Shown here: positions 55,698 through 64,000 of the stretch, piece after piece
How the letters are laid out: each line of letters starts with the position of its first letter
Numbering within the stretch: the stretch's first letter is position 1
Assembly: GCA_963814975.1 (NCBI GenBank)
Contig: CAWFFB010000025.1
Span: forward strand, 42,510-106,509
From: CAVUXJ01 sp963814975
GTDB taxonomy: Bacteria; Acidobacteriota; Vicinamibacteria; Vicinamibacterales; CAVVIG01
Length of the DNA stretch: 64,000 bases
Direction of reading: 5' to 3'
Position numbers and translations under genes: made by a program
The notes under the pieces: model-generated
The model's input: only the letters and a program-made list of their open reading frames with translations
Told to the model about the DNA's origin: nothing
The model's database searches: none

Positions 55698-56204
55698 ATG
55701 CGAAAAGCTTACTTCGGGTTGCCGATTGTGTTGATGTTGCTCATCGGCGGAGCCTTGTCACATGCCCAGGATGGGAAGAAGGGTTCGCTGACTGCGCAGG
55801 ACTACGTGGAGATCCAGATGCTCTACGCGCAGTACAACCACAGCATCGATACCGGGGACATCGAAGGGTACGTGGCGTTGTTCACGCCCGACGGGTCATT
55901 CAACAACAACTCGGGACATGAGGGTCTGCGCACGTTCATGAAGAACAGGAACGGCGGGACCCGCCGGCACTGGAACACGAATCTCCTTATCACGCCCACG
56001 CCCGAAGGGGCGAAGGGCGCCGTGTACCTGATGTTCGTCGACGTCGGCATGAAACCGCCTGCGATCACCAGCGCGGGTAGATACGAAGACAGCCTGGTCA
56101 AGACAGCCCAGGGATGGCGGTTCAAGCAGCGGCGGAACTTTCCGGATCCACCCGCGCCGCCCGCGTCGGCAGCGGCGCCTGCGCCGAAGACGCCGAATCC
56201 GTAG
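55698..56204 (+). CDS. NTF2/SnoaL-like protein, secreted
   Basis: The 168-residue protein has a signal peptide (LPIVLMLLIGGALSHAQD) and an NTF2-like cone fold in sequence pattern: DYVEIQMLYAQYNHSIDTGD, YVALFTPDGSFNNNSG, then beta strands with HWNTNLLI and the C-terminal SAGRYEDSLVKTAQGWRF, which is typical of SnoaL_4-type domains. A Pro/Ala-rich tail closes it. AGGAG precedes the ATG at 55698. It is probably in one operon with the propeller gene. A ligand or enzymatic role cannot be decided. Confidence 0.85.
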   Translation: MRKAYFGLPIVLMLLIGGALSHAQDGKKGSLTAQDYVEIQMLYAQYNHSIDTGDIEGYVALFTPDGSFNNNSGHEGLRTFMKNRNGGTRRHWNTNLLITPTPEGAKGAVYLMFVDVGMKPPAITSAGRYEDSLVKTAQGWRFKQRRNFPDPPAPPASAAAPAPKTPNP

Positions 56205-56306
56205 GAACGCTCGAGAGACATGGCGATTCGGGCATCTGGGACGAGTTGAGGCTGACCGAGGGAGGAGCAACGTTGCTCCTGCCTCACTGCTCCCGGTTGG
56301 CTTGGC

Positions 56307-57173
56307 TTACGTCGGGCGCCCACCTGCCAACGTGCCTATAGTGCGCCTGGCCACGGCCGCCGTCTCGATTCGGGAAAAGGCAGATTTCCATTCCAGGAAC
56401 GGTCGCTCGAACCAGCGGTACGACGCTGTGGCGAGCAGGGTACCACCAGTTCCGATCGCATACGCCACAGCGTAACCCGCCGGGTTCGGACTCAGCACGA
56501 TGCCGAAGCGATCGTGCATCAAGTAGGCGATCAGCACGAGGCAGGGCACGTGGAGAACATAGATGCCGTAAGAGATCTGCCCAAGGTAGTCACAAAGCCG
56601 GTGTTGAGCGATATGAGTGTCTTCGGATTCCGGCTGACGTTCGCGATGACGATCGCATGAAATAGCGCGTTGATCTCTGGGATGGCCGATTCGCCAATGC
56701 GCCTTTGTCGTAGACGGCGCATCGTCAGCCTGAGCCAGACCATCGATGTAGAGAAACCGTCCGAGGCCGCGCTGGTGCACGGAGGCGGTTGTTTGAATAC
56801 CTTCCTCGTGCCACAGCATCCGCTCGCCCGGATAACGCCCGGCAATCGCTGTCGCAATCGGGTCGGGCAGTCGGACGCTGCTGAGGGCGAAAATAGTTGT
56901 CAGCAGCGACGCCGCGACAATCGGTAGTCTACGGCGAGCGGGCTCGATGACGGTGACAACCAATCCGGCGGAGGCCAGCATCGCCCCACCAAGAAGAATC
57001 AGCGACATGCGGCTGCCAAGTCGCGGCAGAAGAATGAAACCGCCTGCAATCGCACCGAGAACCGCACCAGCCATGTTGATGGCGTAAAACGTTCCGACTT
57101 CCCGCCCTGTTGCACCGTTCATCCCGTGGCGGCCGACCCACACCTTCAGGCTCAACGGAAAGGCAGCGCCCAT
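56307..57173 (-). pseudogene. Chimeric remnant: spermidine-synthase-like membrane protein fused to acyltransferase-3 C-terminus
   Basis: Coming from 57173, the first 165 residues match the membrane half of fused MFS/spermidine-synthase-like proteins (GTFYAINMAGAVLGAIAGGF, then ERMLWHEEGIQTTASVHQRG and GRFLYIDGLAQADDAP), without the N-terminal helices and without the synthase domain. From about 56680 the sequence is instead the end of an acyltransferase-3 (OafA-like) protein: NALFHAIVIANVSRNPKTLI in a neighbouring frame, then LGQISYGIYVLHVPCLVLIA and RWFERPFLEWK. Two unrelated genes, each truncated, were therefore joined by deletion. Neither part should be functional. Confidence 0.75.
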
Positions 57174-57330
57174 GCGTATCTGATCGCGCAGAGTTCAGTT
57201 CTGCTGGGCGGATGAAGCAGTTGTTGAGCCCTTCGTGGCACAGCCGCCGGTCACAGAGCAACGGCCGGTTGGTCACGATGACGCGGCCGAATCGCGGCAG
57301 GACCGGCTACACTGACAGGTAAAGAGATAT

Positions 57331-57407
57331 GCGCCCGTAGCTCAGTTGGATAGAGCACCGGCCTTCTAAGCCGGGGGTCGCGGGTTCGAGTCCTGCCGGG
57401 CGCGCCA
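57331..57407 (+). tRNA. tRNA-Arg (anticodon TCT)
   Basis: A full 77-nt cloverleaf is present: acceptor GCGCCCG/CGGGCGC, D-arm GCTC/GAGC, anticodon stem CCGGC/GCCGG with loop CTTCTAA (anticodon TCT), T-arm with TTCGAGT, discriminator G and encoded CCA. It is the left border of the second island. Confidence 0.97.
57358..57407. repeat. Left copy of the tRNA-Arg 3' half (attachment-site-like)
   Basis: The last 50 bp of tRNA-Arg, from the anticodon stem to CCA, recur at 63467-63516 with two mismatches (C to T in the anticodon stem, G to A in the T-stem). The final 25 bp are identical. Confidence 0.85.
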
Positions 57408-57653
57408 TTTCCTAAAGAATTCGCCGATTTCGTCCGAAGAGAAATTCGTGTCGGCGAACATACATCGAACAAAGTGATCAGTCTGGCGAGTTCGCGCCAG
57501 AACTCGCGCGATTTCCCGATCGACGGATTTCCTGAGTGATTTCGCGATGCCGCGATTTCGCACGCCGGATGACATCATGTCGAAACGGCTCGTGATCACC
57601 GGCCATGATATGCCGGAGGTCGCTTTACGGTTCCCCTGCACGAATGGCATCGT

Positions 57654-58220
57654 GTGCACGCGATGACTGCGCTGCGCGAACTGCGTCGTGCCGCCGATCT
57701 CTCGCAACAAGAATTTGCCGCGCTGATCGGCGTGCCCCTGAACACGTTTCGGATGTGGGACAGCGGGTTGCGGCCGGTTCCGCCGCACGTGCTCCTGCGA
57801 TCCCAGGCGGCAGTGACGGCGCACATGCGGAACGCCGAACGCTTGTCGCTCGATCAGCTCGCGCGTGAGTTCGGCGTGCACGAACGTACGTTGCGGGCGG
57901 CGGCGCGAACCGGTCGGCTGCAGGTGACGTTCTCCTCACGGTCGGCGTTCGGCCGCCCTATCCGGCTCGCGACGCGAACCGCTGTTCAGGCCTTCATGCG
58001 GAAGGATTACCGACGCTATGGAGGACAGAGCCCAGCTGTTGCGCCGCTTCCGTCCGTCCCTCGTGATTACGATGCACGCCTCAAGCGCCTTCGACGTCGG
58101 TTGCGACTCACGCAGCACGATCTCGCACGCCGCATTGGGGCCGCGAACAAAGCCGTCGTGTACCAGTGGGAATCACGCCAGCGCAGACCGTCACCCGTCT
58201 TTTGGCGAACGAGCGCTTGA
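57654..58220 (+). CDS. Double XRE-type helix-turn-helix regulator
   Basis: The 188-residue protein has an XRE-like domain at each end: MTALRELRRAADLSQQEFAA with TFRMWDSGLRPVPP, and LKRLRRRLRLTQHDLARRIG with AVVYQWESRQRRPSPVFW. Between them lies a third helix-turn-helix-like segment (LDQLAREFGVHERTLRAAAR), similar to DNA-binding modules in plasmid and phage regulators. The last residues (WRTSA) may reflect an indel, since one base later the frame reads ERALEW. It probably regulates island genes; no target site is evident. Confidence 0.7.
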   Translation: MHAMTALRELRRAADLSQQEFAALIGVPLNTFRMWDSGLRPVPPHVLLRSQAAVTAHMRNAERLSLDQLAREFGVHERTLRAAARTGRLQVTFSSRSAFGRPIRLATRTAVQAFMRKDYRRYGGQSPAVAPLPSVPRDYDARLKRLRRRLRLTQHDLARRIGAANKAVVYQWESRQRRPSPVFWRTSA

Positions 58221-58301
58221 ATGGCCGTATTCTGTCCACGGCAAACAAGGCTGCGGGCGTGCGCTGATTACGTCGGTCGGATCACGTCAGCCGGCGTTGG
58301 C

Positions 58302-58503
58302 CTCAGAACTCGGGATCGTCCAACCAATGGAGCGCGCGAAGCGATGCGGCTGCAGGACCGCGCGCTGCCATAATTTGGCGACGATGTTGTGACTGATCTT
58401 GAGCAGCCGCACTACTTGCGCGTCCATCACGTTGGTCAACGTCGGCTGGGCCTTGGCGGGACTTATCCAGAATGCGTGTCTCCATGGTGGGCGTCAGGAT
58501 CAT
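58302..58503 (-). pseudogene. IS630-type transposase remnant
   Basis: Read with frame changes, the segment contains ETRILDKSRQGP, then LKISHNIVAKLWQRA and LQPHR, and WLDDPEF: the helix-turn-helix to linker part of an IS630-family transposase. The catalytic domain is missing. It is a short, decayed fragment. Confidence 0.6.
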
Positions 58504-58539
58504 GAGCGGCTTGACCGCGGTAGCGCGGACGCGAGAGCC

Positions 58540-58906
58540 GGCTCAGAGGCGATCCTCAAGGAACCGTCGTCACCAAGTGGTTGAAATAGTCCGGACGCTC
58601 AATCGGCACCACATGCGACGTCCGTCGCCCATGATGATCTCGAATCGGGAGCCGGGGATTCGTCGGCGACCTCGCGGCAGACCCATGGCGGCGTGAGCAG
58701 ATCCTGTTCGCCGACAATCACGAGGGTCGCGACATGAGATCCGCCAGCCGGTCGAGCGCGTCATACCGAAGGTACGCCTGCGCCTGCCGGTTGTAGGCCT
58801 CTGGGCCGACCGGGTAGGGGTTGCTCGTCAACAGGCTGATGGTCGCTGCACCCGCCTCGATCTTGCGCAGGAAGGCACTGGAGACGAGCCACCGTGAACT
58901 GCCTGG
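58540..58906 (-). pseudogene. Alpha/beta hydrolase remnant
   Basis: The pieces NPYPVGPEAYNRQAQAYLRYD, VATLVIVGEQDLLTPPWVCR, IPGSRFEIIMGDG and ERPDYFNHLV follow one another in different frames. The order corresponds to the C-terminal part of an alpha/beta hydrolase with the acid Asp in GEQD and the remains of the His loop near IERPDYF. At least three frame changes and a missing first half show decay. A 14-C homopolymer lies at its upstream edge. Confidence 0.65.
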
Positions 58907-58920
58907 CCCCCCCCCCCCCC
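58907..58920. repeat. Run of 14 C
   Basis: An uninterrupted homopolymer of 14 C, far longer than any other in the window. It sits at the broken upstream end of the hydrolase remnant and is prone to misreading. Confidence 0.95.
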
Positions 58921-59115
58921 GGCGAACACCTCGCCGGGCTTGTCAGTGGCCTAGACCAGTTCCAGGGGCGAATCGGATGGAAGGCGCTCGCTCGGGCGCC
59001 GCGCTACAACCGCTCATGCTACCAATCACTGTTGACTCATTGGTGACTCCTCCGGCCCTCCAGCGCGGGGCAATTTGGGACTCAAACTAGGACAGCCCAA
59101 CCTACTCTTGGAGTT

Positions 59116-60352
59116 GTGCATGGCGAATTGCAAATTCGTGAGCATTTCTTGGGTTTCGCGATCTTGCTAGGATGGGCCGTGCGCGATCTGGCCGTCCTGT
59201 TTCTGCATCTGCTGGCGACGGTCGCCCGACTCGCCGGTCCCGGCGGCGCGCGTTCCGTGGTCGCCGAATCCGTGCTCGTCAAGCACCAACTGCTGATCCT
59301 CAATCGGTCCCGGAAACGGTCACCCAATCTCCGCCTCTCTGATCGCATGGTCGCCGGCGTGTGTGCGCTCCTCATGCGCCCGCGCCGGCTGATCCGTTCC
59401 GCGATCGTCCTGAAGCCCTCAACGCTCTTGCGCCTTCATCGAGCGCTGACCACAGCGGAAATATCGCCGGCTGTTCTCGTCCACGGTGCCGAAGAAGCCG
59501 GGCCCAAAGGGACCCAGCCAGGAAGTCATCGCCGCCGTCGTCGACATGAAACGGCGGAATCCGACCTGGGGTTGTCCACGGATCGCGCAACAGATCGCCT
59601 TGGCCTTCGGCATTCCCATCAACAAGGATGTGGTGCGGCGCATTCTCGCCGCTCGGTACCGGCCGGCACCAGACTCGGCGGGGCCGTCCTGGCTCACGGT
59701 CCTCGGTCACGCGAAGGACAGTCTGTGGAGTCTCGATCTGTTTCGATGCGAATCGGCCGTCCTGCGCACCCACTGGGTGCTCGTCGTGATGGACCAATGC
59801 ACGCGTCGCATCGTGGGCTTTGGCGTGCATCGCGGCGTCGTGGATGGCGTGGGGCTGTGCCGGATGTTCAATCGAGCGACTCGAGGCCACACCCCGCCGA
59901 CATACCTCAGCTCGGACCATGATCCGCTGTATCGGTTCCACCAATGGCAGGCGAATCTGCGGATCCTCGACGTGAAGGAAATCAAGACGGTGCCGTACGT
60001 GCCGCTCTCGCATCCATTCGTCGAACGGCTGATTGGCACCATTCGGCGCGAATGTCTGGACCGCACGCTCTTCTGGACGGCCGCTGATCTGGAGATGAAG
60101 CTCCTCGATTTCCAACGCTACTACAACGGTCATCGCGCGCATGCGGGGCTGGACGGGCGCACGCCGGAACCGAGCACGGATCGCGGGCTGCGCCCGCGCG
60201 AGTGTCAGTTCGTATCGATGGCAGCCGCACTGTCGTGGGCTGTATCAGACGCCGATGGCGGCGTGACGTGTGTGCGACGGATGCTGCCTGGGCAACTCCG
60301 AACGTCGCGACGTGTCGACCGATTGAATGGCCACCGTGTGCTCAGTGCCTGA
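59116..60352 (+). CDS. rve-type (DDE) transposase, one frameshift
   Basis: The first frame encodes the N-terminal part (GGARSVVAESVLVKHQLLIL, LRLSDRMVAGVCALLMRPRR, STLLRLHRALTT). Near 59458 one extra base changes the frame to RKYRRLFSSTVPKKPGPKGP, and the rest follows: NPTWGCPRIAQQIALAFGI, the catalytic Asp in SLDLFRCE, the second Asp in LSSDHDPLYRFHQWQ, and Glu in HPFVERLIGTIRREC. This protein family carries an integrase core domain and is widespread as an IS-borne transposase. The terminal inverted repeats could not be located by eye. Confidence 0.82.
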
Positions 60353-60720
60353 GTGAGACCTCGCGCGGGCACACGGATTCGGGCCGAATCACAGCAACGC
60401 GAGTTCTTTCAGGTGTGTTTGCAGCACAATTGGGAATTCGCCACCGACAGGCTCAGCGGTCAGTCGCCGACTCATCTTTTTGGGAAGGCATCATTTGTGC
60501 CGCGCGAGCGGCGTCCCTCCGCCATCGGAAGAGTCGGGTTTAGAGCCGGCCAACCGAACTCAATCAGCGACTTTTTATGCACTTCAGCTAAGTGAATGCA
60601 CGAAGGGACTTATGGTTCAGATTGTCGGATGACCGATCGGGTGGCAGCTTCGATGCATGAATTTGTAAGCCGGCCACTCTGCAGGACGATCCAACAGATC
60701 CGGCACAACAGGAGGTCTCC
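60353..60720 (+). other. Intergenic region in the tRNA-Arg island
   Basis: About 370 bp without a supported gene. The right end of the rve transposon should be here. AGGAGG at 60710-60715 is the ribosome binding site of the next gene. Confidence 0.4.
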
Positions 60721-61494
60721 GTGATTCAACCAGTTTCAACGATTCACGGCTGTTTCCTCAGTAGTGTTCGCTGCGTGGCCCTAACCCTTACAGCTGTCTT
60801 CGTGTCTGTATCGCTCGCCCACAGCACACCGCAGCGGTCAGACGAGCGGCTCACGGTCATCGGATGTATCAAACGATCTGAAGCAATGTCCAGAGGACGC
60901 CTGATGTTACGCAACGATGAGCGGGTGACACAATATGTGTTGGTGAATATCACACTATCGGGCGACCGCGCGACGACGAACGGCGCCGGAACATCCCTTG
61001 GCGCGTTAATCGCACAAAGCGTGAACATGTACCGACTGGATGACTCTGCCGTCTCGGAAATTGCGCCTCACGTGGGTGAACGAGTCGAAGTGACAGGCGC
61101 CCTCGTCAACGAGCCCGAGGCACCGACCGGAACCAGCGGACGAAGAGACCAGTTGAAATCCATCGCGAAGAGTCCCTTGTTGAAGATCCAATCGTTTCGG
61201 ACGATTCAGCCGATTCCGCAAGTTGTGCTCGGTAGCGCTCATGACTGCATTAGCATCGGCCAAATTGTTTTTGTCGGCGCACGTGCAGCCAGCGGTAACC
61301 AGACGCTCGTTCCTTCGTTTAGCTACGTTCGCAGGCCGTGGGAAAAGTCTCGGCCTGGCAGGCAAGCCCGTGATCAGAGGATGACCTTTGCGAGCGTCCG
61401 ACTCAGAAGAGAGACGCGCCTTGCTTCGCCAAGGTGGTCGGCCCCCGGCCGAACATCTTGCGCGCCTGTGCTCGCTCGAAGAGAGGAGACCACC
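60721..61494 (+). CDS. Secreted hypothetical protein without its own stop before the CBS gene
   Basis: From a GTG with AGGAGG five bases upstream, a signal peptide (VALTLTAVFVSVSLAHS) leads to a domain that begins ERLTVIGCIKRSE and ends SPLLKIQSFRTI around 61210; similar short secreted proteins with VTGCL-type starts are frequent in acidobacteria. After that point the frame continues without a stop through apparently non-coding sequence into the CBS gene. Probably the true stop was lost by an indel near 61210-61240. The coordinates end at the CBS start for this reason. No function is known. Confidence 0.5.
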
Positions 61495-62472
61495 ATGCAC
61501 GCAGTCGCACGCGATGTAATGACCCCCGATCCGGCGTGTTGCCGACCACACACGCCGCTGGATCAAGTCGCGAAGATGATGGTGCAATACGATTGCGGTG
61601 AAATTCCCGTCCTCGACGTGACTGATCGACCTGTTGGCGTCGTAACGGACCGAGACATCGTGTGCCGTGTCGTGGCAGAAGGCCAGAACCCGATGGCATA
61701 TCCCGCCGAGACCTGCATGTCAGAGTCTGTCGTCACGGTGCGCGCCGATGCCCCGATTCAGGAAGTGGTTTCGACGATGGAGTATCGCCAAGTCAGACGC
61801 GTCCCCGTTGTGGACGAAAACGGGTGCTGCATTGGCATCATCTCGCAAGCGGACGTCGCGTCAGTCGGACGAACGGGTCAAGTCGCTGAACTGGTTCGTG
61901 AGGTGTTCAGAGAATACAAAAAGTGGATAGCGTCCCCAACGCCAAATCGACGGCTCCTCGAAACCGTACTATCCGAAAACTCGATCGAACCGTCACGCGG
62001 CTCGATGATAGTAACGGAGGAGCCCACCAAGTCGCTTGCGGCAACGGACGGGGCCGTCAGCACCTGGTGGTGCGAGGCGTTCTGGCGCAATCAGCCGATC
62101 GTGAAGACCTTGGTGATTCCGTTCCCTGTGGTAGTGCGCCGCGAATGCGGTGAGCGTTCGGCGCAAGTGGGCTTCGCCGAGGACGACGACCCGATTCAGG
62201 CACTCCTCCTTAATCGACCGGACGAAGCGCTCCGCATACGCATTGCAGTTGGGCGCCTGGAACGGCGTCTGCACGACGCGAATACCGGCGTCGGCCAAGG
62301 TCCGTCGGAATGTGGCGCTCCATTGGTGTCGCGGTCACAGATGAGGATGCGGATCCGCGGAGTACGCCATCATCGGCACCAGTCAGCACACGAGCGACCT
62401 GGCCCACGAAGGCGTCATCCGGATAGGGCGTCGATCCCACGAGGTGCACGCGTCGCGATTCGAGATCAATGA
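61495..62472 (+). CDS. Two-CBS-domain protein, 3' end replaced by IS sequence
   Basis: The ATG at 61495 has AGAGGAGA upstream. Two CBS motifs form a Bateman pair: MTPDPACCRPHTPLDQVAKMM with IPVLDVTDRPVGVVTDRDIV, and MSESVVTVRADAPIQEVVST with RRVPVVDENGCCIGIISQAD. Such proteins bind adenosyl ligands. A short helix (ELVREVFREYKKWI) follows, after which (from about 61990) the frame runs antisense through an IS transposase to an accidental stop at 62472. The natural C-terminus was probably cut off by the IS insertion, although both CBS domains are intact. Confidence 0.75.
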   Translation: MHAVARDVMTPDPACCRPHTPLDQVAKMMVQYDCGEIPVLDVTDRPVGVVTDRDIVCRVVAEGQNPMAYPAETCMSESVVTVRADAPIQEVVSTMEYRQVRRVPVVDENGCCIGIISQADVASVGRTGQVAELVREVFREYKKWIASPTPNRRLLETVLSENSIEPSRGSMIVTEEPTKSLAATDGAVSTWWCEAFWRNQPIVKTLVIPFPVVVRRECGERSAQVGFAEDDDPIQALLLNRPDEALRIRIAVGRLERRLHDANTGVGQGPSECGAPLVSRSQMRMRIRGVRHHRHQSAHERPGPRRRHPDRASIPRGARVAIRDQ

Positions 62473-63057
62473 CGAAGGCCGTGTAGTACGTGACCAGCCC
62501 GCGCACGGTCCACACCTCCGTGGTGAAGAAATCCGCGGCGGCGATCGCGCCCCAGTGGGCGGCCAGAAACGTGCGCCACGACAGCGGCCGCTCCGGGACA
62601 GGGCCGATCCCGTGGGTTCGGAGGATGGTGGCGATCGTGGAGCGAGCGACGCGATGCCCCAGGTTCCTCAACGCGCCCTGGATCCGGCGGTAGCCCCACG
62701 TGGATTCTCCTGCGCCATCCGGACCGACAGATGGCGGATTTCGCGCCGCACGCCGGGCCGTCCCACCCGCCGTCGCTCTCTCGTCCACTTACGCGCGATG
62801 AGCTGCCGGTGCCACCGCAAGATGGTGTCTGGCGTCACCAGCGTCGCCACCGCACGCAGGCCTTGTCGTCCGAGGCGGTGACCGTTCACGGCGAGTCGAC
62901 GTCGCTGAGCATCGGTCAGCCGCAGGCGCCGCCCGCCCAAGTGCTCCTTGAGGACGCGGTTCTCCTCCCGCAGGTACTCGATGACCTCAAGTTGGTGGCG
63001 ATTCACCCAGCCCGCAAGGGTCACGAGCAAAATCCGCAGCGGGACGGCGTCGAACAT
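61993..63057 (-). mobile_element. IS-borne rve-type transposase, two frameshifts
   Basis: Three pieces in different frames make one transposase reading from 63057: NRHQLEVIEYLREENRVLKE with LRLTDAQRRRLAVNGHRLGR and ILRWHRQLIARKWTRER; then, after a change near 62715, STWGYRRIQGALRNLGHRVA with the catalytic Asp in AADFFTTEVWTV; then, after a change near 62300, NAYAERFVRSIKEECLNRVV with the catalytic Glu, ending HYHRERNHQGLHD and a stop at 61993. The family is the common integrase-core type found in environmental bacteria. Inverted repeats were not identified. It interrupts the CBS gene. Confidence 0.8.
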
Positions 63058-63466
63058 GGACCGAGTCTATCTGTATGGGCCTCCGCCTGAACGGACGCCT
63101 CGCTCGCGTTCAGCGATTCCGACCGCGTCGGCCGCGACGAGGGCACGACGCGTACCAGACGGCCCGGCAGAGGTAATCCCCTTGGACCGCGCGTGCCGCG
63201 AACCCCTCTTGAGCCGGCGACCTCGGCGACGGTAGTCAGGGGGACGCCTCACCAAGCGGCGCATGTGGCCCCCCGGCCTGTCGATGACCTTGTGGATTGA
63301 TGTGGAGGCCTTAGCTCAGGCCCTCGTGGCGCGGGAAGAGAAACACGCCAAGCCAGCGGGACGACGCACCAACGACCGCGCGCGCGACGGCGGAGGCTCG
63401 TTCCGGCACCCGGCCGCTGAGAGGTCGTGCGGCGAGTGGCCGTTCATCACGGTGCGGACGCAATCC
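63058..63466 (+). other. Region between the IS and the right tRNA-Arg repeat
   Basis: About 410 bp. No domain or plausible start signal supports any of the short frames here. It may contain decayed integrase or IS sequence. Confidence 0.3.
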
Positions 63467-63516
63467 CCGGTCTTCTAAGCCGGGGGTCGCAGGTTCGAGT
63501 CCTGCCGGGCGCGCCA
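63467..63516. repeat. Right copy of the tRNA-Arg 3' half
   Basis: 50 bp in the same orientation as the tRNA-Arg 3' half, with two mismatches and without the 5' half of a tRNA. This copy has a fully Watson-Crick T-stem (GCAGG/CCTGC), whereas the intact tRNA has a G-U pair. Confidence 0.85.
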
Positions 63517-63752
63517 CTTTCCGAGGGTCCCGTGTGACCGAGGTGTGGCAGGCCGTCACGCATTTGCCCTTGCGAGGACATCGCCCCGGATGCCGGCGAC
63601 GCGCGCGTCGAGTAACGAGGCAAAGTCCTCCGCACGAATGTCTCGCTCGCCCCATTTGCACCGCAGCACCATTGCCGCGGCGGCGCCACCACAGAGATGC
63701 TCGCTCTGAGGAAGAAACGGCACATCAAGGAGGGAGAGCGGCTCCCGTTGGG

Positions 63753-64000
63753 ACGAAGAAGAAGGAATTGGTCGGCGACTTCAAGAACGGCGGGCGCGAA
63801 TGGCGGCCCCACGGGCAGCCCATCCCGGTCCGCGTCCATGACTTTCTCGACCTCGAGCTCGGCAAGGCGATCCCCTATGGGGTCTACGACCTCGCCAACA
63901 ACGAAGGCTGGGTCAGCGTCGGCATCGACCATGACACGGCGGAATTTGCCGTCAACGCGATTCGGCTGTGGTGGACCCGGATGGGCCGCCATCGCTTTCC
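63753..64000 (+). pseudogene. ISAzo13-type transposase fragment, continues beyond the window
   Basis: From 63753 the frame encodes KKKELVGDFKNGGREWRPHG, then VRVHDFLDLELGKAIPYGVYD and LANNEGWVSVGIDHDTAEFA, a highly conserved central block of ISAzo13-family transposases with catalytic Asp positions (VGDF, GIDHD). The preceding 235 bp give no recognisable N-terminal part, so the gene seems truncated at its 5' side near the right tRNA repeat. The window ends inside it. Confidence 0.75.

Larger units (their letters stand above)
57358..63516. mobile_element. Island at tRNA-Arg(UCU), 6.1 kb, without a visible integrase
   Basis: The direct 50-bp tRNA-derived repeats define a segment filled with mobile and decayed genes: an XRE-type regulator, IS630 and hydrolase remnants, two rve-type transposases and a disrupted CBS gene. 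No integrase that could have acted at the tRNA remains, so it may have been lost or displaced. The two mismatches between the repeats suggest an old insertion or a crossover with a diverged tRNA-Arg copy. Confidence 0.65.

Noticed and set aside
58907..58920. Phase-variable switch at the C run
   Set aside because: The neighbouring hydrolase gene is already broken at several other points, so a length change in the run could not restore it.
63467..63516. Second tRNA-Arg gene
   Set aside because: Only the 3' half is present; the acceptor 5' strand and D-arm are missing, so it is an attachment-type repeat.
63447..63992. 181-codon minus-strand frame at the right end
   Set aside because: It is antisense to the ISAzo13-type block and to the tRNA-derived repeat.

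Overview
This is a GC-rich bacterial chromosome segment, most likely from an uncultured soil acidobacterium (Vicinamibacteria-like). The assignment is an inference from gene content: an ankyrin-repeat protein, a DUF1592/DUF1588-type cytochrome protein and a DUF1552 protein side by side, an M2 peptidyl-dipeptidase, a family-10 alpha/beta-hydrolase-domain protein, and an MSHA-like secretin/ATPase/TPR set. No rRNA and no CRISPR array were found. More than twenty single-base disruptions interrupt otherwise well conserved genes, many at short homopolymers. That looks more like an error-prone metagenome assembly than real gene decay, so several genes are annotated across frameshifts.

Layout. 1-4.7 kb: TerC-family fragment, M2 peptidase, DUF4342 protein, a DAC-like (DACNV) protein and a 2OG-Fe dioxygenase. 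4.7-16.3 kb: a nitrate assimilation locus. On the minus strand lie an NrtABCD-type transporter (two ATPases, permease, Tat-exported binding protein) and an outer-membrane porin. Divergently on the plus strand lie the assimilatory nitrate reductase, an FAD/BFD reductase module fused to a ferredoxin-type sirohaem nitrite reductase, and uroporphyrinogen-III synthase. 16.6-17.7 kb: a GGDEF protein.

17.8-22.6 kb: a 4.7-kb integrative island in tRNA-His, bounded by an exact 26-bp repeat, with a tyrosine integrase beside the tRNA and poorly conserved cargo (a zinc-ribbon protein and an Ig-like lipoprotein are recognisable). 23-27.4 kb: RND efflux adaptor and pump. 27.4-34 kb: BON protein, an ExeA-like ATPase lacking its Walker B region, GNAT acetyltransferase, a membrane HD-GYP/GAF/GGDEF protein, a molybdopterin oxidoreductase and a DUF2934 protein. 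33.8-36.9 kb: Ku and LigD (non-homologous end joining).

37-45.5 kb: PQQ-like propeller protein, an MSHA-like secretin, a second ExeA-like ATPase with an internal deletion joined to a TPR protein, acetyl-CoA synthetase and an orphan ABC ATPase. 45.7-56.2 kb: family-10 hydrolase, ankyrin protein, DUF1592-type cytochrome protein, DUF1552 protein, NHL-type propeller and an NTF2-like protein. 56.3-57.2 kb: a chimeric pseudogene.

57.3-63.5 kb: a second tRNA-linked island, at tRNA-Arg(UCU), bounded by a 50-bp imperfect copy of the tRNA 3' half. It holds a double-XRE regulator, decayed IS630 and alpha/beta hydrolase remnants, two rve-type transposases and a CBS-domain gene whose 3' end is cut by an IS. 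A partial ISAzo13-type transposase runs off the right end.

The most coherent working unit is the nitrate locus: outer-membrane entry, ABC uptake, reduction to nitrite, reduction to ammonium, and supply of the tetrapyrrole for sirohaem. No convincing wholly new system is visible. The most unusual items are the fused nitrite reductase, the two tRNA islands and the two truncated ExeA-type ATPases.
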